Part shown: positions 1 through 4,631 of the stretch, in pieces
Layout of the letters: each line of letters starts with the position of its first letter
Numbering within the stretch: position 1 is the stretch's first letter
Origin: SAR324 cluster bacterium
GTDB lineage: Bacteria; Bdellovibrionota; UBA2361; JAAZON01
Reading direction: 5' to 3'
Assembly (NCBI GenBank): GCA_012797725.1
Contig: JAAZON010000402.1
Span: 1-8,261 of the forward strand
Length of the DNA stretch: 8,261 bases
The notes under the pieces: generated by a model
Told to the model about the DNA's origin: nothing
Databases searched by the model: none
What the model saw: only the letters and a program-made list of their open reading frames with translations
Made by a program: the position numbers and the translations under genes

Positions 1-579
1 AATGAACATAAAGTCACAATCTGGGATGAATGGGCAGATGAAAATGGGGAGTTGGGCTCTGTGTATGGCAAACAGTGGCGGCGCTGGGAGGCTCCGGACG
101 GAAGAAAGATAGATCAAATCTCAAATGTTATTAATGAGATCAAACAAAATCCAATGAGCCGCCGTCTAATGGTGATTGCCTTCAATCCGGGAGATCTTCC
201 TCCAGTGGCGCCGCCGGCTTGCCACACATTCTTTCATTTTTATGTAAATGGAGATCGGTTGAGTCTTCAGCTCTATCAACGCTCAGCAGATTTAATGTTA
301 GGAGTTCCATTTAACATAGCAAGTTATGCTCTGTTTTTAATGATGGTTTCTCAAGTTTGTAATCTGCATCCTTATGAATTTATTCACACATTTGGAGATG
401 TGCATATTTACTCCAACCATTTAGAAGGTGCAGAACTGCAACTTCAGAGGGAGCCTCGTGCCTTGGCGCAGATGCGAATCAATCCAGAGGTTCGTGATAT
501 CTTTGAATTTAAATATGAAGATTTTGTGCTTGAGGGATACGATCCGCATCCCGCAATCAAATTTGATATTGCGGTATAG
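1..579 (+). CDS. thyA: Thymidylate synthase, 5'-truncated by the window edge
   Basis: ThyA makes dTMP from dUMP using methylene-tetrahydrofolate and releases dihydrofolate. The frame is open from base 1, so the gene begins upstream; the leucine codon TTG at 52 is internal, because the conserved [19 protein letters not shown] stretch crosses it. The 192 visible residues align with E. coli ThyA from memory at a constant offset of 72, which gives the E. coli length of 264 and so implies 72 missing residues. The catalytic Cys lies in PPACH (TGC at 220-222, E. coli C146). The dUMP-binding R, D and N of QRSAD...PFNIASYAL correspond to R166, D169 and N177. The C-terminus EGYDPHP...IAV is typical. 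The last codon is three bases from folA, so the two are almost surely co-transcribed. No damage is seen. Confidence 0.97.
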   Translation, partial: NEHKVTIWDEWADENGELGSVYGKQWRRWEAPDGRKIDQISNVINEIKQNPMSRRLMVIAFNPGDLPPVAPPACHTFFHFYVNGDRLSLQLYQRSADLMLGVPFNIASYALFLMMVSQVCNLHPYEFIHTFGDVHIYSNHLEGAELQLQREPRALAQMRINPEVRDIFEFKYEDFVLEGYDPHPAIKFDIAV

Positions 580-582
580 GTT

Positions 583-1092
583 ATGAAAAAAATCTGTGCA
601 ATTGCAGCCATGGATGAAGGGAGGGTAATTGGATACCGAGGTGGTATTCCTTGGAAAATCCCAGAGGACATGAAGAGGTTTAAAGATCTCACAATGGGAC
701 ATGCAGTTCTGATGGGTAGACGAACCTATGAGTCGTTACCGTCTTTCGCACAACCACTGCCCGGAAGAATTAATGTTGTTTTGACTTCCAAGCCTAGAGA
801 GCTTGAAGCTCCAGAGAAGGTTCTTAGGTACTCGTCGATTGAGGAAGCAACGGACGCATTTCGGAATGATAAATTAGGAAGTGCTGTGGATCTCTTGTGG
901 ATTATTGGTGGTGCTGAAGTTTATTCACAAAGCATAAATTTATGGGATGAGCTTTATTTGACAATAGTCCATGGAAAACATGAGGGAGATGTCTATTTCC
1001 CGAGCTTTGAAGATACTTTCAGGCTCTCTGAAAAAGAAATAAAGGACAAAGTCACATTTCTTCATTATTGTCGGGAAAACAAGACCGTCTGA
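583..1092 (+). CDS. folA: Dihydrofolate reductase
   Basis: DHFR reduces the dihydrofolate produced by ThyA back to tetrahydrofolate with NADPH; it is a small cytosolic enzyme and the target of trimethoprim. The 169 residues match the usual 160-170. Visible motifs: the N-terminal strand IAAM followed by GRVIGYRGGIPW (residues 13-24), the substrate-binding acid D29 in IPEDMKRFK (E. coli D27), the NADPH-binding GRRTYES (45-51), LPGR with R62 for the folate glutamate (E. coli R57), and the cis-Gly pair in WIIGGAEVY (G109-G110). The ATG at 583 sits 3 nt after the thyA stop with no good Shine-Dalgarno, so translation is probably coupled to thyA. The neighbour makes the function secure. No terminator is obvious immediately after the stop. 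Confidence 0.96.
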   Translation: MKKICAIAAMDEGRVIGYRGGIPWKIPEDMKRFKDLTMGHAVLMGRRTYESLPSFAQPLPGRINVVLTSKPRELEAPEKVLRYSSIEEATDAFRNDKLGSAVDLLWIIGGAEVYSQSINLWDELYLTIVHGKHEGDVYFPSFEDTFRLSEKEIKDKVTFLHYCRENKTV

Positions 1093-1469
1093 TAGAAACT
1101 CAGAGGGAAGTTCCGAAGGGATAGAGAGAGCTGAAGATTACATGACCGGAATCTTGGTTCGAAGGCTGTACTTTGCTGTTGCTTTGACTTTTGCTTTTCT
1201 TAATCAGGTAGGAAACCCTCGCCTTTTTTAGCAGCTGAGGGGCTATTTGAAACTCTGCTTCCTTGGGAGATTGGTTTTTCAAAATAGTGCTTTTACAAAG
1301 AGGTCGCTTTGACATAAAAGTTCCTCCACTCCTTGAGGCTAAGTACTTATTTTAACATTTTTTCAGATATTAGGAAGCATAACTTTAGGCCAATATGTGC
1401 AAATATTGGCCCGAAAGGAAGATGGGATTGTTTGAAGTGTCTTTTTGTGAGAAAAAGTATCGAATCGCT
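1093..1469. other. Non-coding gap between folA and tRNA-Arg
   Basis: This 377-bp stretch holds no gene I can support. A 29-codon ORF (1142-1231, +) encodes a short hydrophobic stretch but has no convincing ribosome binding site. The one clear structure is the dyad at 1388-1411, listed separately. A weak promoter for the tRNA could be TTGAAG (1432-1437) with AAGTAT (1455-1460) 17 nt later, but the -10 matches consensus at only three positions. T-rich patches occur (for example 1224-1229 and 1361-1366) without a stem in front of them. Confidence 0.5.
1388..1411. repeat. Perfect 9-bp inverted repeat with 6-nt loop
   Basis: The arms ggccaatat (1388-1396) and atattggcc (1403-1411) are exact reverse complements around gtgcaa. 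No T-run follows on either strand, so it is not a standard intrinsic terminator. It lies about 60 bp upstream of tRNA-Arg and 300 bp after folA. A regulator-binding dyad or an RNA 3'-end hairpin are both possible, and nothing in the sequence decides between them. Confidence 0.5.
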
Positions 1470-1547
1470 GCGTCCTTAGCTCAGTTTGGATAGAGCATCT
1501 GGCTTCGAACCAGAGGGTCGGGGGTTCGAGTCCCTCAGGGCGCGCCA
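1470..1547 (+). tRNA. tRNA-Arg, anticodon UCG, CCA encoded
   Basis: A full cloverleaf can be folded by eye. The acceptor gcgtcct (1470-1476) pairs with agggcgc (1537-1543) with one G-U. The D stem is gctc/gagc. The anticodon stem tctgg/ccaga encloses the 7-nt loop cttcgaa with anticodon TCG at 1505-1507, which reads CGA arginine codons. A 5-nt variable loop follows, then T stem ggggg/ccctc with loop ttcgagt. The discriminator G is 1544 and CCA is 1545-1547. The body is 75 nt without CCA. The last 12 nt (1536-1547) are the first member of the downstream tail-repeat array. Minus-strand ORFs across this gene are antisense artefacts. Confidence 0.97.
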
Positions 1548-1708
1548 CTGTACTATGCTTTGGCACTGAGCAGTCGAGCGACCGTTGCCTAGATCCTCCG
1601 AAGCTTCATGCGAAGGAGGATCAAGGCGCGCCATATCTGCTTCGCCAAGGCTTCGCAGAATCGGCCGACAGGTGAGTAGATCCTCCGTAGCTTTATGCGA
1701 AGGGGGAT
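1536..1708 (+). repeat. tRNA-tail tandem repeat, copy 1 (173 bp; half-units A1 and B1)
   Basis: The copy starts inside the tRNA gene. Half-unit A1 (1536-1621) opens with the tRNA 3' end cagggcgcgcca, and half-unit B1 (1622-1708) opens with the same 12-mer carrying one change (caaggcgcgcca, 1622-1633). Their middles differ: A has a segment beginning ctgtactatgc, B one beginning tatctgcttcgcc. Both finish with the same gatcctcc...gga(t)c hairpin block. The A-B pair then recurs 173 bp downstream, so the unit is composite. The E. coli tyrT locus is known for roughly 178-bp repeats that each carry a tRNA 3' end; this is a similar design with unrelated sequence. Confidence 0.9.
1592..1622 (+). repeat. 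Hairpin 1 of the tRNA-tail array
   Basis: gatcctcc (1592-1599) pairs perfectly with ggaggatc (1615-1622) around a 15-nt loop. The final C is also the first base of the next tRNA-tail copy, so hairpin and tail are fused. There is no T-run, so it is not a classic terminator. Confidence 0.75.
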
Positions 1709-1709
1709 C
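1679..1709 (+). repeat. Hairpin 2 of the tRNA-tail array
   Basis: gatcctcc (1679-1686) pairs with gggggatc (1702-1709) through one G-U. It abuts the third tail copy at 1709-1720 exactly as hairpin 1 abuts the second. Compared with hairpin 1 the 3' arm has changed a to g while pairing is kept by wobble. Confidence 0.75.
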
Positions 1710-1870
1710 AGGGCGCGCCACTGTACTATGCTTTGGCACTGAGCAGTCGAGCGACCGTTGCCTAGATCCTCCGTAGCTTTACGCGAAGGGGGATCAGGGC
1801 GCGCCATATCTGCTTCGCCAAGGCTTGGAAGAATCGGCGGAACGTGGATCCCCTATAGCTTTGCCGAAGT
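1709..1870 (+). repeat. tRNA-tail tandem repeat, copy 2 (half-units A2 and B2, 3' end degenerate)
   Basis: Half-unit A2 (1709-1794) is nearly identical to A1, with differences confined mostly to the hairpin loop and arm. B2 starts with the tail 12-mer at 1795-1806 and matches B1 to about 1826, then diverges. Its terminal hairpin block (gatcccc...gccgaag, about 1847-1867) is recognisable but no longer pairs well, and no fifth tail copy follows. The decay at the distal end suggests the array grew from the tRNA outward and the oldest boundary has drifted. The array ends about 30 bp before the glmS start codon. Confidence 0.85.
1765..1795 (+). repeat. Hairpin 3 of the tRNA-tail array
   Basis: gatcctcc (1765-1772) pairs with gggggatc (1788-1795) through one G-U and abuts the fourth tail copy at 1795-1806. 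The loop differs from hairpin 2 by one base. Spacing from hairpins 1 and 2 is 173 and 86 bp. Confidence 0.75.
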
Positions 1871-1902
1871 AGAACTTATATGTCTATGACCTTGAATACA
1901 CA

Positions 1903-3738
1903 ATGTGCGGCATAGTTGGCTATATTGGTTTTAGGAACGCACAAGAGCTGATAATCGCAGGTCTTGAAAAGCTCGAGTATCGAGGTTATGACTCTGCTGG
2001 TGTCGCGATTCTTGTTGACGGAAAGCTTGAAGTCACACGAGCTTCAGGCAAACTGATAGAATTAAAGGCAGCACTTTTAAAAAAAGATTCTCAAAAAATC
2101 TCGACAATTGGAATTGGGCATACTAGATGGGCTACACACGGTAAACCTGCTGAGCATAATGCCCATCCGCATACTGCTGGCAGGGTTAGCTTAGTTCATA
2201 ATGGCATCATAGAAAATTACATTGAGCTTCGAAAAGAGCTCGAAGAAGAAGGTTTTTGCTTTACATCAGAGACTGATACTGAAATTGCCGCTCAGTTATT
2301 CAACAAATATTTAGGTGAGGGAATGGAGCGTCTTGCGGCTCTTCAGAAAACCTGCTCGCGAATCCGAGGTAGTTATGCTTTTGTTGCTCTAGATTCTCAG
2401 TGTCCAGATTCCTTGTTTGTGGCAAAGACAGCCACTCCAGTGGTAATTGGCATAGCAGATGGTGAAGCGATAATTGCAAGTGATATACCACCTCTCCTCG
2501 AATACACACGAAATGTTATTGTGCTGGAAGACGGAGACTTTGCTGAAGTCAGAGCTGGTTCCCTTAGAGTATTCAATGGGGGCTCGGAAAAAGAGCGCCC
2601 GGTCCGTGTCTGTACATGGGATCCAGTAACTGCCCAGAAGGGCGGTTATAAGCATTTCATGTTGAAGGAAATTTATGAACAAGCACAAGCTGCGGCTGAT
2701 ACATTGCGAGGGCGTATTGACAAAGAATCCCAAGAGCTAATGCTTCCTGAAATTCAGATAAGTCCAGAGAGCATAAGATCGTTACGGCGTATAATTATAG
2801 TCGCTTGTGGAACCGCATGGCACGCGGGCCTAGTCGCAAAGAGATATTTAGAAAGCTTCCTAGCCCTTCCTTGTGATGTGGATTATGCATCTGAGTTTCG
2901 CTATAGAAGACCATTTTTGGATAAAGATACTTTGGTGTTGTCGATTTCTCAATCTGGTGAAACCGCTGACACTCTTGCTGCAATGGACTTAGCCAATGGG
3001 CATTCGCATCTTGCTGCCATATGCAACGTACTTGGTTCTTCGCTTTCGAGAAGGGTTAGTAATACTGTTTTTACTCAGGCAGGGCCAGAGATTAGTGTGG
3101 CATCTACCAAGGCTTTTACCACTCAAATTATCGCCTCCTATATTCTCGCACTTTTCCTTGCACAACATAGGGGAAGATTGTCAAAAGACGAGATCTCTTT
3201 ACGTATCCACGAGCTTTTAAGATTGCCGGCGGCCTTGAATGAAGCATTGAAAACTAATGTTGTTATGACACAGCTTGCGAAACGCTATCATAAGGCAACC
3301 GATTTTATCTATCTTGGTCGGGGCATATGTTATCCCATTGCACTGGAAGGCGCTTTAAAGATGAAAGAAATTTCATATATTCATGCTGAAGGTTATCCTG
3401 CCGGAGAGATTAAGCATGGCCCTCTTGCGTTGATTGATGAGACAGTTCCGGTGGTAGTTCTGCTTCAAAAATCAGAACATCTCTTCGAAAAAACAATTTC
3501 GAATATGAGAGAGGTGGAGGCACGAGGTGGTAAGCTAGTCTGTATTACTGATGTTGCCAGTAACGAAGCACTTCATGATATTTGCGATGCTGTTGTCGAG
3601 GTTCCTCATATCTCGGAAGAGCTCTCACCTATTCTAATGTCCATTCCGCTGCAGCTTTTTGCATATTACACGGCTGTTTTTAACAAGACAGATGTGGATT
3701 TACCGAGAAATCTGGCAAAAAGCGTGACTGTCGAATAG
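1903..3738 (+). CDS. glmS: Glutamine-fructose-6-phosphate aminotransferase (isomerizing)
   Basis: GlmS converts fructose-6-phosphate and glutamine to glucosamine-6-phosphate, the first step toward UDP-GlcNAc for peptidoglycan. The 611 residues match the family length (E. coli 609). The N-terminal glutaminase starts MCGIVGYIG, with Cys2 becoming the nucleophile after Met removal, then EYRGYDSAG (25-33), HTRWATHG (73-80), HNGIIEN (99-105) and SETDTE (122-127). Two SIS sugar-isomerase domains follow: ACGTAWHAG (301-309), SISQSGET (347-354), ASTKAFT (400-406), then LGRG (471-474), ALKMKEISYIHAE with E489, and IKHGPLALI with H505. The C-terminus ends DLPRNLAKSVTVE as in E. coli. The start is fixed by the essential Met-Cys. 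No Shine-Dalgarno, clear promoter or glmS ribozyme is visible; the upstream 355 bp is the tRNA-tail array. Confidence 0.98.
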   Translation: MCGIVGYIGFRNAQELIIAGLEKLEYRGYDSAGVAILVDGKLEVTRASGKLIELKAALLKKDSQKISTIGIGHTRWATHGKPAEHNAHPHTAGRVSLVHNGIIENYIELRKELEEEGFCFTSETDTEIAAQLFNKYLGEGMERLAALQKTCSRIRGSYAFVALDSQCPDSLFVAKTATPVVIGIADGEAIIASDIPPLLEYTRNVIVLEDGDFAEVRAGSLRVFNGGSEKERPVRVCTWDPVTAQKGGYKHFMLKEIYEQAQAAADTLRGRIDKESQELMLPEIQISPESIRSLRRIIIVACGTAWHAGLVAKRYLESFLALPCDVDYASEFRYRRPFLDKDTLVLSISQSGETADTLAAMDLANGHSHLAAICNVLGSSLSRRVSNTVFTQAGPEISVASTKAFTTQIIASYILALFLAQHRGRLSKDEISLRIHELLRLPAALNEALKTNVVMTQLAKRYHKATDFIYLGRGICYPIALEGALKMKEISYIHAEGYPAGEIKHGPLALIDETVPVVVLLQKSEHLFEKTISNMREVEARGGKLVCITDVASNEALHDICDAVVEVPHISEELSPILMSIPLQLFAYYTAVFNKTDVDLPRNLAKSVTVE

Positions 3739-3882
3739 AGAGAGCGGGCTTTTGAGACGACAATTTTTCATTCTCGTGTAAATCATCTTGCAGAGAGGGA
3801 TTCTTGTCTAGATATTATATTATTCGAGCTAAAAAAAGAACGGCTTGCTTGAGTCTCCTATTTGCCTTTTAATTTATAGTGA

Positions 3883-4048
3883 CTGTCAGAATTTGCACCC
3901 GTTCAGCGCCTAGCGAGGCGAAAGCTTTCCTGGGATGAAAGGTTAGCAAAATCCTCATTGCTTCAGCCAGCAAGGATTTCTGGCAGATTGGAAAAAGGTG
4001 GTTTTATAAGGTTAAAGGTATAACAGATTTAGAGAGCGGCAGATGCCG
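3883..4048 (+). ncRNA. Candidate structured RNA or 5' leader element
   Basis: By eye, ctgtcaga (3883-3890) pairs with tctggcag (3979-3986) through seven Watson-Crick pairs and one G-U. Inside lie three hairpins: cgcct/aggcg with an agcg loop (3907-3920); ctttc/gaaag with a 7-nt loop (3925-3941); and a longer stem aatcc/ggatt stacked through a 3-nt bulge on ttgct/agcaa with a 6-nt loop (3950-3978). This makes a closed four-way junction. A further hairpin cggc/gccg follows at 4037-4048. I do not recognise a known riboswitch or RNA family. It could be the leader of the gene at 4144 or a free small RNA ending at the terminator at 4119. Base pairing is what I see; function is inferred. Confidence 0.35.
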
Positions 4049-4086
4049 AATTGAGGCTGAATAAGATAGGAGTTTTATCGAATAAT

Positions 4087-4119
4087 CAATCATTGTGATG
4101 AGTAGATGATTGTTTTTTT
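4087..4119 (+). terminator. Intrinsic terminator-like hairpin 24 bp before the 143-aa gene
   Basis: caatcat (4087-4093) pairs with atgattg (4106-4112) around a 12-nt loop, directly followed by seven T (4113-4119). The stem is short and AT-rich, so it may be leaky. It lies 348 bp beyond glmS but only 24 bp ahead of the ATG at 4144, a placement typical of attenuators as well as of small-RNA 3' ends. I found no clear antiterminator partner. Confidence 0.55.
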
Positions 4120-4143
4120 AGATTGCTTTGAAGAGGGATTGAT

Positions 4144-4575
4144 ATGGTAACGCCAGATTGTGTTGAGGATCTTCCGGTATGTGGTCGAATGAGGCCTGAT
4201 TTGATAGATGATAATTGGCTAGCTACGACCTTTAATTCCATTGTTGTGGAAAGGAACCCGTTCGATCCAGGTGCTCAGGATGCTTATCGAGCTATTTTGG
4301 ATTGGCCGAAGGTCAAGAACGGAGAATCAGTGATAGCCCGTTACAAAAAGGATGGCGATCTACGAAAAATTCAGGATCTTGGCATATATAGGAGCTTGGT
4401 GGAGGCAATGATTGAAAATCCAGAAATTGTACTTGAATATTTTTGCAAAGAAGATGAGAAGACGTTTCAGTCGAAGATTAGGGTTGAGCAAGAAATAGTC
4501 TCTGGATTGAACCAAGCCTTCTCGGCAAGGGCAGGGGCTCGATGGTTCATTAATCCTAAAGAAGCTAATGATTAA
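4144..4575 (+). CDS. Hypothetical protein, 143 aa
   Basis: I do not recognise this protein. It is soluble-looking: no signal peptide, no membrane segment, many acidic residues in the first third (DLIDDNW, about 20-26) and basic stretches such as VIARYKKDGDLRK (62-74). The second half (LVEAMIENPEIVLEYF, QSKIRVEQEIVSGLNQAF) is probably helical. The ATG at 4144 is supported by the purine-rich agaggg about 7 nt upstream, one of the better ribosome binding sites in the window. The protein-like composition and full-length frame argue that it is a real gene. It stands alone, converging on the pyruvate kinase homologue, and its upstream terminator-like hairpin and foldable leader suggest regulated expression. 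No function is proposed. Confidence 0.7.
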   Translation: MVTPDCVEDLPVCGRMRPDLIDDNWLATTFNSIVVERNPFDPGAQDAYRAILDWPKVKNGESVIARYKKDGDLRKIQDLGIYRSLVEAMIENPEIVLEYFCKEDEKTFQSKIRVEQEIVSGLNQAFSARAGARWFINPKEAND

Positions 4576-4596
4576 GAACTGAAGAGCAGCTCCAAT

Positions 4597-4631
4597 TAGC
4601 CGATAAAATCAAGAAAAAATCCCATCGGCTA
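4597..4631. terminator. Dyad between the convergent genes, possible bidirectional terminator
   Basis: tagccgat (4597-4604) and atcggcta (4624-4631) are exact reverse complements with a 19-nt A-rich loop. The element overlaps the end of the minus-strand gene (stop 4609-4611). No strict T-run follows on either side; on the plus strand only ttagttttctt follows. The position between converging genes supports a termination role, but the missing U-tract leaves it uncertain. Confidence 0.35.

Larger units (their letters stand above)
3739..4143. other. 405-bp gap after glmS
   Basis: No gene is supported here. A weak promoter-like pair is TTGCAG (3788-3793) and TATTAT (3813-3818), spaced 19 nt; another is TTGAGT (3849-3854) with TATAGT (3875-3880), spaced 20 nt, which is long. 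The main content is a foldable segment (3883-3986), a small cggc-agat-gccg hairpin (4037-4048) and a terminator-like hairpin (4087-4119), listed separately. No convincing glmS terminator is seen close to its stop. Confidence 0.5.

Noticed and set aside
421..702. Minus-strand ORFs opposite thyA/folA, and similar shadows inside glmS and the pyruvate kinase homologue
   Set aside because: They lie wholly antisense or out of frame to confidently identified genes and have no protein-like motifs or start signals.
1142..1231. 29-codon plus-strand ORF with a hydrophobic stretch
   Set aside because: Weak ribosome binding site, very short and no conservation evidence; best treated as chance.
1363..1807. 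Minus-strand and plus-strand ORFs across the tRNA and repeats, with peptides such as ALRDSNPRPSGSKPDAL
   Set aside because: These are antisense translations of a tRNA-Arg gene and its repeats, a well-known type of spurious annotation; two share the same N-terminus only because the DNA repeats.
1536..1870. CRISPR array
   Set aside because: The conserved 12-mer is a tRNA tail, and the intervening segments themselves repeat in A-B-A-B order rather than being unique spacers.
1548..1902. glmS ribozyme upstream of glmS
   Set aside because: The region is fully occupied by the tRNA-tail repeats and shows no ribozyme core that I recognise.
3883..3986. A tRNA-like reading of the folded segment, with a 5-bp stem, 7-nt loop and GGG in anticodon position
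   Set aside because: There is no T-loop (GTTCRANYC), no D-loop GG, the third hairpin has a bulge and a 6-nt loop, and the length of 104 nt does not fit; the loop is coincidental.
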